Source: UBA4582 sp047630175
GTDB taxonomy: Bacteria; Pseudomonadota; Gammaproteobacteria; Pseudomonadales; Azotimanducaceae
DNA: 64,000 nt
NCBI GenBank assembly: GCA_047630175.1
Contig: JBLHVI010000006.1
Location: 1-64,000 of the forward strand
Direction: 5' to 3'
Shown: positions 1-8,648 of the stretch, in pieces
Layout of the letters: each line of letters opens with the position of its first letter
How positions within the stretch are numbered: the first letter of the stretch is position 1
The notes under the pieces: generated by a model
The model's database searches: none
What the model was told of the DNA's origin: nothing
The model's input: the letters and a program-made list of their open reading frames with translations, nothing else
Program-made: the position numbers and the translations under genes

Positions 1-64
1 GAAACGACTTAGCGCCGATGGTAGTGTGGGGGTTCCCATGTGAGAGTAGGACATTGTCAGGCAT
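1..64 (+). rRNA. rrf: 5S ribosomal RNA, 3' end
   Basis: The first 64 bases match the 3' half of a proteobacterial 5S rRNA as I recall it: the block reading AGCGCCGATGGTAGTGTGGG, then the GAGAGTAGGACA loop region, and the closing GGCAT that pairs with the missing 5' end. A strong intrinsic terminator follows within ten bases. This is the distal end of an rRNA operon whose 16S and 23S genes lie upstream of the window. The exact 3' end is uncertain by a few bases. Confidence 0.93.
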
Positions 65-72
65 TTATTAAA

Positions 73-107
73 GACCCCCGATTGTGAAAGCAGTCGGGGG
101 TTTTTTT
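73..107 (+). terminator. Intrinsic terminator of the rRNA operon
   Basis: Stem ACCCCCGATTG (74-84) pairs with CAGTCGGGGGT (91-101, one G-U pair) around a six-base loop and runs straight into seven T residues. This is a textbook rho-independent terminator directly after the 5S gene. Confidence 0.93.
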
Positions 108-222
108 ATGGTCGTAAGGTTTTGTAGTACACCAAGTAAAAGTCCATACACGCCAAACACCTCCTGCTTAGATTGTCCACGAGGTTATACTCTGAACTAT
201 TTCCCACCCCGTGAGTTTTTAA

Positions 223-1326
223 ATGCGCATAGCAGTCATCGTTAAACGCTTCGTCACCACCGGCGGTGCAGAGAAGTACGCAGTGGAAATCACCCGGCGT
301 CTTCTCCAGCGAGGCCATGAAATACACTTGTTTGCTCGTGAGGTAGACCCGCTGTTATTGGCGGGTATCGCCTGGCATCAGGTTCCCAAACGGTTGATGT
401 TCTCTAGCGTGCTCAATAGCTACAGCTTCGCTAAAGATGTCGCTGGGATGCTAGAACACGGGTCCTACGATATTATCCACTCACATGAAAAAACCTTCCA
501 GCAAGACGTCGCGACGTTACATACATTTCCCTATTTGCAAGGTATGGCACACATGTCGCGCCTGAAGAAGTTTGATCGTCTGTACTTGAGCCCGAGGGCA
601 TGGCTACATCTTTATCTTGAAAAAAAGCAGTATCAGACACCATATCTCGTCGCTGGCTCGGCCTCTCTGCAGGCCGACATTGCGTCGTACTCGGGTTATC
701 AACCGCAACAGGTTATTACGCCGGGTGTGAATACCGAGGAGTTTTCAGCATCATGGTCACGAGCCAACCGAAGCGCTATCAGGCAGGCCCAAGGGATTAG
801 CGCCAACCAGTTGCTAATTTTGTTTGCTGGTTCAGACTTCAGACGCAAGGGCCTTGACGAACTGATTCCTGCCATTGGTAAAGGCATGCATCTTTGGGTC
901 GTGGGTCGTGGTGAGCGCCATGAGTTCTATCAGCGCTTGGTGGCGACCCAGGGTCTTACTGAGCAAGTAGAGTTTAAAGGCCTGTCTACGCAGATGCATG
1001 AACACTTTGCGGCCGCTGATGTTGTTGTATTACCCGCTAGGGTAGAAGCTTTTGGTATGGTGGTGCTTGAGGCCATGGCCGCTGGGTGTGCGATTATTGT
1101 TAGCGAGGGTGCCGGCGTTTCCGCGCTCATAGAGTCCGGTAAAAATGGCCTAACAATGGGTTTGCCTGAGGAGCTGCCAACCCTACTAGAATCAATGCGT
1201 GATCCATTATTCCGAAAAAAACTCGGTGAAAATGCCTGTAGAACGGCTGCCGATCATACATGGGACAAAGCAGCCCAGACTTATGAGGGGTTGTTCGTGC
1301 GTGTTGCTGCAGCCAAAAAAGTATAG
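223..1326 (+). CDS. Glycosyltransferase family 4 (GT-B), WaaG-like
   Basis: A 367-residue GT-B retaining glycosyltransferase. The N-terminal half carries the nucleotide-sugar enzyme loop GGAEKYA (14-20). The C-terminal half has the donor-binding region FRRKG (206-210) and the EX7E signature E275-AFGMVVL-E283 of GT4 enzymes. No signal peptide or membrane segment is seen, so it probably acts on the cytoplasmic face of the inner membrane. It transfers a sugar from a nucleotide donor to lipid A core or another surface glycan. The genes downstream (O-antigen ligase, second glycosyltransferase) support a lipopolysaccharide role. The resemblance to WaaG/RfaG is from memory; donor and acceptor cannot be read from sequence. 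It opens the surface polysaccharide block after the rRNA operon. Confidence 0.88.
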   Translation: MRIAVIVKRFVTTGGAEKYAVEITRRLLQRGHEIHLFAREVDPLLLAGIAWHQVPKRLMFSSVLNSYSFAKDVAGMLEHGSYDIIHSHEKTFQQDVATLHTFPYLQGMAHMSRLKKFDRLYLSPRAWLHLYLEKKQYQTPYLVAGSASLQADIASYSGYQPQQVITPGVNTEEFSASWSRANRSAIRQAQGISANQLLILFAGSDFRRKGLDELIPAIGKGMHLWVVGRGERHEFYQRLVATQGLTEQVEFKGLSTQMHEHFAAADVVVLPARVEAFGMVVLEAMAAGCAIIVSEGAGVSALIESGKNGLTMGLPEELPTLLESMRDPLFRKKLGENACRTAADHTWDKAAQTYEGLFVRVAAAKKV

Positions 1327-1340
1327 TGCATGGATGTTGA

Positions 1341-1367
1341 TTTGGGGATGACCAGTTCCTCCCCAAA
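1341..1367 (+). terminator. Hairpin between glycosyltransferase and methyltransferase
   Basis: TTTGGGGA (1341-1348) and TCCCCAAA (1360-1367) form a perfect 8-bp stem with an 11-base loop, 15 bases after the glycosyltransferase stop. No T-run follows, so it may be a weak or attenuating terminator or an mRNA-stabilising hairpin. Confidence 0.35.
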
Positions 1368-1436
1368 CAACGCGCGCCCTCATCCTTGCAACGATGAACA
1401 AACCCAGTTAAAAGATAACGATTGTGGAGTTTACTT

Positions 1437-2225
1437 GTGACCTTATTAGAATCTATTCTCATCGGTGTTAGCGCAATACTGTTCGTATTGCTCGCGTTTT
1501 GCGTTAAACATTTGGCTCATTATCGACTGCGTCTCCGAAACGACCCCTTGCTATTTAAGTGGCCGATTGCGCAGGTATCACCAGAAGACATAACTGAGCG
1601 AATGGCTGAAGGTCCTTTTGGTGCAAAACTAGAAGCTGAAGTCAGCATCATCCCGGCGTACCAAGCTTATGCCTCTCTCAACGATTTAGAGACCGTGCTG
1701 CTTGCGAATCTTGCGAAAGACAGCGAGCGTGCGTTTGAACTTGGTACCGCATCTGGGCGCACAACATACATTATCGCGAGTAACATGCGGGCAACAGGAC
1801 ACGTCACAACGATAACCCTGAGTCGCGAACAAGCATTAAGCTACGTCGGGGAATCAGGCGACGCAAAAGCGGACAGTGGTCACGCGGTTGAAGAGTCTCA
1901 ATTCGAGACGTTTTTGTACAGCGGTACACCAATGGAAAACCGCATCACTCAACTGTTTGGTGATAGTAAAACCTTCGACGAAGGCCCTTATCAGGGCGCG
2001 TTTGATTTGATTTTTGTGGATGGCTCGCATGCTTATTCATACGTTATGCATGACTCTTTGATGTGTCAACGGATGCTCGCGCCCGGTGGCATCATGGTCT
2101 GGCACGATTATAAAGGACGTCGGGAAGTGCCGGGAACCTATCGTTGTCTGAACGAATTGAATGCAAGCGGTTGGGATCTTAAGCACGTACTAGGCACTAG
2201 TTTCGTTACTTGGCGGAAAAACTAG
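1437..2225 (+). CDS. Membrane-anchored class I SAM-dependent methyltransferase
   Basis: I chose the GTG at 1437 because GGAG (1426-1429) lies seven bases before it; an upstream in-frame TTG at 1422 would place the ribosome site inside the gene. The 262-residue product begins with one membrane segment (about 5-23), followed by a Rossmann methyltransferase domain. That domain has motif I FELGTASGR (100-108), the acidic FVDGSHAY segment (193-200), and APGGIMVWHDY (215-225). The DGSHxY...HD pattern is typical of the Methyltransf_24 family often found in glycan loci. The substrate is unknown; methylation of a surface sugar at the inner membrane is an inference from the flanking glycosyltransferase and O-antigen ligase genes. 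Confidence 0.8.
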   Translation: MTLLESILIGVSAILFVLLAFCVKHLAHYRLRLRNDPLLFKWPIAQVSPEDITERMAEGPFGAKLEAEVSIIPAYQAYASLNDLETVLLANLAKDSERAFELGTASGRTTYIIASNMRATGHVTTITLSREQALSYVGESGDAKADSGHAVEESQFETFLYSGTPMENRITQLFGDSKTFDEGPYQGAFDLIFVDGSHAYSYVMHDSLMCQRMLAPGGIMVWHDYKGRREVPGTYRCLNELNASGWDLKHVLGTSFVTWRKN

Positions 2226-2252
2226 ATAGCCATAGCCACAGGTGTACGAATT

Positions 2253-3662
2253 TCACCCTTCGGACCTGGCCGATGAAAGCGTTTGTGGACGATGAGTTTC
2301 ATGTCTCAGTTGCTGAGCACCGATCAATGCGAGCGGTAGCCAAATCAATAACCAGTGCACATCTAATTTAGTCATTAGTTGGTCGCCATCCAGCGCAAGT
2401 CCACCCATGCCGAAAGCGAGCATGGTGCCCGCAACTCTGGCCTCTGCGGTGCCTAGCTTATAGGTACTGACTAGCGCCGTCGTGAGTAGCGCCATCAACA
2501 TCATAATGCCGATGATGCCCGTACTGTAAAGCATGGTGAAATAGATACTATGCGCATGGGGATAGCGCGCACCCGACGCCATATCGATTTGCAGAGAGTG
2601 GCCCAGTCCATGCCCCCATAGCCAATCCGATGGCGACATTTGCGCCAGCATTTCCGTCCAAATGATATCTCTGAAACTAAGACCGCGAGGCAGAAACGCG
2701 ATCAGTACTGATAGGTACTCGTGCAACAACAATAACCCCACGATGGCTACGCAGGCCAACGCTAGCCAATAGCGTTGTCGCCAGTGCTGGGCGCTTACAA
2801 GGCGGTGGCTGAGCGCGAAGGCGACTGCGAAACCTAAGCCGACTACAATCCCGAGCGAGCCACATAGATATAAGGCGATGGTGAATATCAACCCAGTGGC
2901 TGTCACAACGAGCTTGTTGCGTGTTGCTGCGCCGGGCAGCAGTGCCAAACACAGGCTTAGGCACAAGCCATACACTAGGGCCGCAAGTACTGCGTTATCG
3001 AGTTTGCCGTAACTGAGCATCCGCCAGTAGGGATACTGTATTGTTTCGCTATTGTGTTGTGCCATTTGAATACAATCGAGGTTCGATAACCCCGTCACAT
3101 CAAATGCGGTATATTGTCTGTCCAAGGGTACTTGGCAGCGCGCCATAGGAATGAGTGATTCATGCAGCCGGGGGTTCTCTGCTGTATGCCGGTCTTGGAT
3201 GTACGAGCTCATGCCGTAGGTAACACTCATGAGGCTGCCAGCTAACAGGATCGTTGATAACATGTATAGGCGTTGAGGCTTTTCTTCTAGACTGAGAATG
3301 ATCGCCAAAACAAAGCCCAAGCACCATAAGCAATATCCAAAAGATTTAATCACCACCGTCGGTGTGGCGCCAGACCACAACGTCGACAATACTGAAAGTC
3401 CAAATACCCCAAGCAGCAGCTTTCCGGTTCTTAGGCGTAATAACGCCTGTAGCTTTGGGCGATAGCGACCCCAGTTTGCCAGTAACCAAAGGCTTGTTAG
3501 GTACGGTGACAGGTCACTGAGTAATGGCCAGTCAGGCAGAAAGAACCCCGCAAGGCTCAGGCACAGCAATAAAAACAGAATAAACTCGCCCCTTGCGATG
3601 CGTCTTGTTTTATCAACATGCATTATGGCTGATTTGCGGCGGAATTGATCATGGTTTGCCAA
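2253..3662 (-). CDS. O-antigen ligase/polymerase family membrane protein (WaaL/Wzy-like)
   Basis: A polytopic protein of up to 469 residues with about ten hydrophobic segments. A large hydrophilic loop lies near 150-215, and the conserved C-terminal periplasmic region includes R331 (FRDIIW), GHGLG (350-354) and the HAHSIYF motif (H369, H371). These are the hallmarks of the O-antigen ligase (PF04932) family, which joins undecaprenyl-linked glycan to lipid A core or polymerises repeat units in the periplasm. WaaL and Wzy cannot be told apart from sequence alone. The longest start is TTG at 3662; the ATG at 3623 (residue 14) is an equally reasonable start. It follows the DUF6492 gene by 11 bases, so the two are probably cotranscribed. 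Confidence 0.85.
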   Translation of the reverse strand: MANHDQFRRKSAIMHVDKTRRIARGEFILFLLLCLSLAGFFLPDWPLLSDLSPYLTSLWLLANWGRYRPKLQALLRLRTGKLLLGVFGLSVLSTLWSGATPTVVIKSFGYCLWCLGFVLAIILSLEEKPQRLYMLSTILLAGSLMSVTYGMSSYIQDRHTAENPRLHESLIPMARCQVPLDRQYTAFDVTGLSNLDCIQMAQHNSETIQYPYWRMLSYGKLDNAVLAALVYGLCLSLCLALLPGAATRNKLVVTATGLIFTIALYLCGSLGIVVGLGFAVAFALSHRLVSAQHWRQRYWLALACVAIVGLLLLHEYLSVLIAFLPRGLSFRDIIWTEMLAQMSPSDWLWGHGLGHSLQIDMASGARYPHAHSIYFTMLYSTGIIGIMMLMALLTTALVSTYKLGTAEARVAGTMLAFGMGGLALDGDQLMTKLDVHWLLIWLPLALIGAQQLRHETHRPQTLSSARSEG

Positions 3663-3673
3663 TGCGTTGAGCG

Positions 3674-4573
3674 CTACCGAAATTGGGCCAATGAACGTCG
3701 CGCGCGCCTGAGTAATCGGGACAACGGCGGCTTTCGCTCGATCAGTTGACCGGCATCCATCTCAAACTCCCAATTAGACTGTTTCACGACGCCGAGATAA
3801 AGTGCACGTAACTTATCGGTGGTTTCACCCATTTTTTGCATCCTTGCATACTGCCAGTCATAAAGATAAACCCGGAACAAGGGTTCGATAGGGAGTAAAT
3901 CGATGCTTCGATATTGCAGCAACGCTTCTCCGTACCAGCGCAGTTCTGCCGGCAGCACTGCGATAGCATCCCAAAAACTCATACCCCGAGGCTCGAGGTA
4001 TCGTTCAGCCAAATCTCGCCACACCTTAGAAGACCAAATGACCGGTGGTGTGCAAAAATCGTAATCTGGGCCAGAACGGTAGAAAATATTCTTGCCAGCA
4101 GCAGACTGTGCCCTGAATTCTTGTAGGACTTTAGCGATCCTTCTGTTTTCGGCGAGTTGAAGATGCTCTTTTGCCTGGCAAATAACCGTGTATGGCGTGT
4201 TTGAGGCTTCGTTGAGGAAACTGCCGAGGTAAAAATTTTGGATAAACTCGGAGTCCGAATCTAAACATACATAGTTTTCGCTGACCCCCAGACGCCAAAA
4301 TTCTGCCTTAATCACCTGCTGGCTTAAGCGCCCATCCCACTGCTGATAGCGGCCCCCGTCACCGTGTAGCTGATAAGAAATAATCTCTTCGTCACTCAGC
4401 CAGTTGACGCGGTGCGTGCCCACTGTGTTCTTGAACAACGCAAGTTCTTTAGACGGAACGCTGATATAAACCGGGATATTGTCAGCGTTGAACGCTTCAA
4501 CGCTGGCGATTAACCGCCCTATTCGATGTAAATCACCTTCGAATGATTTACAAAATAGGCTCATAGAATGCAT
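3674..4573 (-). CDS. DUF6492-family putative glycosyltransferase
   Basis: A 299-residue soluble protein resembling the DUF6492 family. The segment YVCLDSDSEF (101-110) looks like a GT-A type DxD metal/nucleotide-sugar site (D105, D107). It is preceded by a Rossmann-like N-terminus with the pattern CKSFEGDL, and basic residues end the chain. There is no membrane segment. Its position just before the O-antigen ligase gene, on the same strand, suggests a part in surface glycan assembly. The family name is recalled from sequence pattern; no activity is known to me. The ATG at 4573 follows a purine-rich stretch; an internal ATG four codons later is possible. Confidence 0.65.
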   Translation of the reverse strand: MHSMSLFCKSFEGDLHRIGRLIASVEAFNADNIPVYISVPSKELALFKNTVGTHRVNWLSDEEIISYQLHGDGGRYQQWDGRLSQQVIKAEFWRLGVSENYVCLDSDSEFIQNFYLGSFLNEASNTPYTVICQAKEHLQLAENRRIAKVLQEFRAQSAAGKNIFYRSGPDYDFCTPPVIWSSKVWRDLAERYLEPRGMSFWDAIAVLPAELRWYGEALLQYRSIDLLPIEPLFRVYLYDWQYARMQKMGETTDKLRALYLGVVKQSNWEFEMDAGQLIERKPPLSRLLRRARRSLAQFR

Positions 4574-4747
4574 TGCTAATACTCCTTTGCTGGATGCCTG
4601 CCGGAATCGAGTAAGCCAGCGTCAATCCCTTCCTGTGCAGACTTCGGCTTCACCTCTCCGGTGCTATACCGTTATACTCTGGGCTTGTTTGAACCCGTAA
4701 ATGCCGATGAAAAAATTCTATCCATTCCTTTCAAATAGGTCAGCTAA

Positions 4748-4846
4748 ATGATGTGCGTCATTGCCGGCTCCGCTCACTGCTTTCACGACTATCAGCGTCA
4801 AGCTGCTTTGAGCCGTATTGCAACCTTCGTCAACGGTATTACTTAA
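4748..4846 (+). CDS. Possible 32-codon leader or gene remnant before the glycosyltransferase
   Basis: A short frame starts with tandem ATG codons and reads MMCVIAGSAHCFHDY... for 32 residues. It stops with TAA at 4844-4846, and the next base starts the GTG of the following glycosyltransferase, in the same frame. The MC-IAG opening recalls the N-terminus of class II glutamine amidotransferases such as AsnB (catalytic Cys after Met), which occur in O-antigen loci, but the likeness covers only about eight residues. It could be a translationally coupled leader peptide, a truncated remnant, or chance. Confidence 0.25.
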   Translation: MMCVIAGSAHCFHDYQRQAALSRIATFVNGIT

Positions 4847-6169
4847 GTGCCTGTTAGCCGTGACAAGGCGCAACGACCTCGCTGGTTAGTCATTGCCCAT
4901 AGTTTTAATATGGACGGTCGTGCTGCCAGTCAGACCGTGACAGACAAGTTGCAATACCTCGAGCAGTCAGGTATCGAGGTCGTTGTGATCAGTGCCATCA
5001 TGGGGCGTAAGGACAGCAAGGTTGAGCATCACCAATTGCTACCCTGGGGGCCTTCTGGATTGCGCTTTGATTTCCGCCACCTCATGGCGAAACGATTTGG
5101 TAAGGGCGTACTGTATCGTCTGACGACTGTATTGGTTTCATTATTCCTATTACCCTTTATTGTAGTCGAACGTTTGGGGTTTGGACTGACTCATCATTCT
5201 TCTTGGAGTCTACCTGCCGCTCGCAAAGGCATTGCCCTGGCTAGGCAGTCGGAATTCGAGCTGGTGTATTCGTCAGGAGGCGCTTGGTCAGCACATCTGG
5301 CGGCAGCATGGATTAAGGCAGCGACGGGCCTTAAGTGGATTGCTGAGATTCATGATCCGATGATTATTCGTGACAATGCAGACGATGATGGCAGCCGAGC
5401 GCGGCGTTCGCGCAGCGACCGTTTTGCCCAACGTCTCGAGACTAGGATCTGTCACACTGCAGATCATGTTTGGTGGTTCACAGAAGCTGCGCACGCTTAT
5501 GCGTTACAGCGTAATTCAGGCTTAGCCGATAAAGGCTTTGTAGTCTATCCCGGTGCCGAAGCCCCGGAAGTCAACGCCGCTTACGTTCGCGGCGAGACGT
5601 TGAATATCTGTCACTTTGGTTCGCTCACCGACGACCGCTCGCTGGCACCGCTTCTAGTCGCACTGCAAAGCTTGGTGCAGCGTTATCCTGCGATGCAACA
5701 GCAATTGCGACTGCATCTGTATGGCACAAACCTTGACGCTAACAGTCGTCAAGTTAACAATGACGCGCGCGTCGCGTCCATGGTAGTTGAACACGGGCGG
5801 CTAGAGTACGATCCGTTGACTGGGCTCAGCGGTCGAGCCCGCGTTACCCAGAAGATGTTTGAAGCAGATGTGCTGCTTTTATTACATGGTGATTATGAGT
5901 GGTGCGCTGAATACATACCATCGAAGTATTATGAGTACCTTTGGGCTCGGCGCCCGCTCTTGGCGTTGACCAATAGAAACCCACAATTCGATCAGTTATT
6001 ATCATCGCGAGATGCGTACCGAGCAGAGACCCTTAACCCTGATAGTATTGAGCAGACGTTGATAGATGTTTGGACGGATTGGACGCAGGATCGATTGCAC
6101 ATCCCTGCTGGCGATCCTGTAACGGTTGAGTCTGCCGTTAAACATATTATTGAAACAGCAAGGCGCTAA
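4847..6169 (+). CDS. Glycosyltransferase (GT-B fold, GT4-like)
   Basis: A 440-residue protein starting at GTG 4847. The N-terminal half has VIAHSFNMDGRAASQTV and the AEIHDPMI segment seen in many GT4-type enzymes involved in exopolysaccharide and O-antigen assembly. The C-terminal half has the HFGSLTDDRS donor-domain opening and a late IPSKYYEYLWARRPLLAL stretch, where the K-x-Y-E-Y pattern is common at the donor site. A hydrophobic patch near 90-110 suggests membrane association. A classical EX7E is not obvious, so the subfamily is uncertain. It probably adds a sugar to a lipid-linked or core acceptor. It is transcribed away from the DUF6492/ligase pair. Confidence 0.8.
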   Translation: MPVSRDKAQRPRWLVIAHSFNMDGRAASQTVTDKLQYLEQSGIEVVVISAIMGRKDSKVEHHQLLPWGPSGLRFDFRHLMAKRFGKGVLYRLTTVLVSLFLLPFIVVERLGFGLTHHSSWSLPAARKGIALARQSEFELVYSSGGAWSAHLAAAWIKAATGLKWIAEIHDPMIIRDNADDDGSRARRSRSDRFAQRLETRICHTADHVWWFTEAAHAYALQRNSGLADKGFVVYPGAEAPEVNAAYVRGETLNICHFGSLTDDRSLAPLLVALQSLVQRYPAMQQQLRLHLYGTNLDANSRQVNNDARVASMVVEHGRLEYDPLTGLSGRARVTQKMFEADVLLLLHGDYEWCAEYIPSKYYEYLWARRPLLALTNRNPQFDQLLSSRDAYRAETLNPDSIEQTLIDVWTDWTQDRLHIPAGDPVTVESAVKHIIETARR

Positions 6170-6260
6170 CCAGCGCACCAAAATTTCGAAGATTGCGCGG
6201 TTAAACAACCTGTCAGTCGCTCGACGATAGACGCGCTGAACGCGCACCCTAGGAGACGTT

Positions 6261-6440
6261 GTGGAAGAGCAATGGATCAGCTGCCCTTACTGTGGGGAAA
6301 TGCTTACCGTACTGATCGATCCAACAGAAATTGGTGATAGTTACACCGAGGACTGCCAGGTTTGTTGTGCGCCTATCATCTTTGAGCTTCGCGGAGATGC
6401 TGCGCATATCGAGGTCATCGTGCGCAGTGAGGACGAGTAG
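6261..6440 (+). CDS. CPXCG-motif small cysteine-rich protein
   Basis: A 59-residue protein starting at GTG 6261 with an AGGAGA ribosome site at 6251-6256. It opens with ISCPYCGE and carries a second cysteine set in DCQVCCAP, giving a two-knuckle zinc-ribbon arrangement, and it ends in an acidic tail. This matches the widely conserved CPXCG-motif cysteine-rich protein family of gammaproteobacteria, which has no known function to my knowledge. Its TAG stop abuts the TTG start of the ElyC-like gene, so translation of the two is likely coupled. The short length makes it easy to miss in automated annotation. Confidence 0.85.
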   Translation: MEEQWISCPYCGEMLTVLIDPTEIGDSYTEDCQVCCAPIIFELRGDAAHIEVIVRSEDE

Positions 6441-7250
6441 TTGAATGACTACGCCTTTTTCTGGTTATCGAAAGTGGCATGGTTGTTCTTGATGCCGGGT
6501 AGTTGGATCGTGTTGGCGATGCTAATGGTTTGGCTGACGTTGAAACTGGGGCGGCAACAGCTGTCGAATCGGCTACTAGGATTTACTGTGGCGTTTGTGC
6601 TGTTGCTGGCGTTACTGCCCATCGGTGACTGGCTGATTCTGCCGCTTGAGTCTCGCTTTGCAGCGAATCCCACGTTGCCCGTCAAGGTAGATGGCATTAT
6701 AGTGTTGGGCGGCGCCGCTGATCCGAGCCTTTCCGCGGCCTGGAAACAAACCGAAATAGGCACTGCCGGTGATCGTCTGTTCGCTTTACAATCTTTAGCT
6801 CGACGATATCCTCAGGCCAAACTCGTGTACACCGGCGGTAGTGGCGCGCTGTTACAACAGGCGCATAAAGGCGCCGATTGGGTCGAGGTATTATTTACCG
6901 AAACAACGGACATCAGCAGTCGCATCCAGTACGAACGTGAGTCTCGTAACACTTATGAGAATGCGGTGTTCAGTAAAGCGTTAGTAAAGCCATTACCGGG
7001 TGAAATATGGGTTCTAATTACCTCGGCGTTCCATATGCCGCGTAGCGTTGGTATCTTTTGCCAACAGAGCTGGCCAGTATTGCCGTACCCAGTGGATCAC
7101 TACGGAAACAAAGACCGGCTATTGCGGATCGAGCTGGACCTTTACGAGCATCTCGGTGTCATGAGAATAGCCGTTCGAGAGTGGATAGGTTTGCTGGCTT
7201 ATCGCTTAACAGGCAAGACCTCGGATCTGCTCGCGGGCAAAAGTTGTTAG
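6441..7250 (+). CDS. YdcF/ElyC-like envelope protein (DUF218)
   Basis: A 269-residue protein with two N-terminal membrane helices (about 12-34 and 44-64). A DUF218 domain follows: GIIVLGG (85-91), VYTGGSG (129-135) and the signature ESRNTYENA (167-175), then TSAFHMPRS. Length and two-helix topology fit E. coli ElyC, an envelope biogenesis factor linked to undecaprenyl-phosphate lipid carrier use, better than the shorter YdcF or SanA. The soluble domain would face the periplasm. The start is TTG at 6441, directly after the TAG of the CPXCG gene, with GAGG/GACGAG purines upstream. No later in-frame start keeps the first helix intact. Confidence 0.8.
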   Translation: MNDYAFFWLSKVAWLFLMPGSWIVLAMLMVWLTLKLGRQQLSNRLLGFTVAFVLLLALLPIGDWLILPLESRFAANPTLPVKVDGIIVLGGAADPSLSAAWKQTEIGTAGDRLFALQSLARRYPQAKLVYTGGSGALLQQAHKGADWVEVLFTETTDISSRIQYERESRNTYENAVFSKALVKPLPGEIWVLITSAFHMPRSVGIFCQQSWPVLPYPVDHYGNKDRLLRIELDLYEHLGVMRIAVREWIGLLAYRLTGKTSDLLAGKSC

Positions 7251-7301
7251 TCAGTTAAGCGTTGGTTGGCACTGACACCTGTCATCAGCACCGCCAATTC
7301 A

Positions 7302-8648
7302 CTAGCGACTAGTCTGCAACCGTAGCATCAACACAGCCGCTCGTTTCGCTTGCTGTGCCAAAGTATTCATATCACCGATCTCTTTCACCGTGTGGGCTCC
7401 AGTGCCTCCCATACCAAGCCCATCAATGGCCATGTCAACTTGATCAGCGGTGAAAGATACGTCTGCGGCGCCGGCCCGTAGCGGATTAACCGCTACAACC
7501 TTGCCATAACCAAGATCTTCACTGATCTGGCTATAAATACCCAATAGTCTCTGATTGCCTGCCGTCGGCGCCATGGCAGGATAGCCATCACTAAAGGTAA
7601 TGGTTGCCTGAGTATGGGGATAACTTTGGGCCACAATGTCTGTCATCTTGGCTTTGACGCGTGCCAATTGCTCCTCGCTGATGGCGCGAATGTCTCCCGT
7701 CACAAGTGCTGATTCAGCAACGACATTGTTCTTGCCGTAAACAGTTCCGCTGCTGGTCTGCTTGTCATGCGTGACGGTCGTGCCGCCAAGAATTTTGCCG
7801 GGATTAAATGTCAGTAAGTCTTCGTTGCGCAGATCCGTATAGAAGCGGTTGAGGATTCTTGCCGCCTCGTATATTGCGCCGGGGCCAATGTCTTCTCTAA
7901 ACACCTGCGAAGAATGGGCTGGCTTGCCTTTAATACTGAGTGTCCAGCCGATAGAGCCTCTACGTGACACATTGGCTGTTGTTGGCTTGCCGTCACCATT
8001 TTCAAAACCGAGCGCGATATCCGCGTATTCAGCGGCGTCGATCAATGCCTTCTTTGAGCGTGTTAATGGCCTACCGCTTAGCTCCTCGTCCCCTGTCATG
8101 ACGACGGTAATGTCCATGCGGTCGAGTTCGCCAACTGCTTTTAGAGCGCGTAGCGCCTCAAGGATGATGACGTTGCCACCCTTCATATCGATGATACCCG
8201 GCCCCTTTGCCTGATTGTTTGGCAGCAATTCATAGCGCTGAAATGGACTGCTAGGTTCAAACACCGTGTCCAGATGGCCGATCAGCAGCAGCCGTGGAGC
8301 ACTATTTGTGTTGCTGCCATTGTCGCCGCCATTATCGCTAGGGGTGCCGTGGTGTTCAGCGATCAGGTGCCCAGCCCGAGCAAAGCTCTTGCCATCTTCC
8401 CAGCGTGTGCTGAAGCCAAGTTGTTTGAACTCGGCGGCCAACGTGTCTCCCACAGCCTTAACGCCGGCTAGGTTCATGGTGCCACTATTGATATTGACTA
8501 GTTGCTCAAGCAGTTTTGTGGCGTTGGCATTGTTTGCGTCAATCTGTTCAACAAGACGTATCTCAAGTTCAGTGGGCTCTGCTTGGGCCAGGCCGAGGCT
8601 GAACATTAAAAAGAGCAGTGCTAGACGAAGGAGGTGATATGAGGTCAC
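7302..8648 (-). CDS. Secreted M20-family zinc metallopeptidase, carboxypeptidase G2-like
   Basis: A 448-residue protein with a signal peptide (residues 1-23, hydrophobic core LALLFLMFSLGLAQA, cleavage likely after AQA). The catalytic di-zinc set of M20 peptidases is present: GHLDTV (H125, D127), GIIDMKGG (bridging D154), DEELSG (catalytic E188 and metal-binding E189), FENGDG, and a C-terminal GTGAHTVKE (H419). A dimerisation domain lies between. The layout matches glutamate carboxypeptidase/carboxypeptidase G2, which removes C-terminal glutamate from folates or peptides, but substrate choice is not visible. It probably works in the periplasm in nutrient scavenging. A Gly/Asn/Ser-rich insert (about 104-117) is unusual. 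Confidence 0.88.
   Translation of the reverse strand: MTSYHLLRLALLFLMFSLGLAQAEPTELEIRLVEQIDANNANATKLLEQLVNINSGTMNLAGVKAVGDTLAAEFKQLGFSTRWEDGKSFARAGHLIAEHHGTPSDNGGDNGSNTNSAPRLLLIGHLDTVFEPSSPFQRYELLPNNQAKGPGIIDMKGGNVIILEALRALKAVGELDRMDITVVMTGDEELSGRPLTRSKKALIDAAEYADIALGFENGDGKPTTANVSRRGSIGWTLSIKGKPAHSSQVFREDIGPGAIYEAARILNRFYTDLRNEDLLTFNPGKILGGTTVTHDKQTSSGTVYGKNNVVAESALVTGDIRAISEEQLARVKAKMTDIVAQSYPHTQATITFSDGYPAMAPTAGNQRLLGIYSQISEDLGYGKVVAVNPLRAGAADVSFTADQVDMAIDGLGMGGTGAHTVKEIGDMNTLAQQAKRAAVLMLRLQTSR

Noticed and set aside
106..327. 73-codon minus-strand frame across the rRNA terminator and glycosyltransferase start
   Set aside because: Overlaps the terminator and the start of a well-supported gene on the other strand, and has no family pattern.
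1127..1462. 111-codon minus-strand frame over the glycosyltransferase end
   Set aside because: Antisense shadow of the glycosyltransferase and methyltransferase genes with random-looking composition.
223..6169. Complete O-antigen cluster
   Set aside because: No wzx flippase, sugar-nucleotide synthesis genes or chain-length regulator; it is only a small group of glycan genes.
7849..8637. Plus-strand frames over the M20 peptidase gene
   Set aside because: Antisense shadows; the minus-strand frame has a signal peptide and a full catalytic set.
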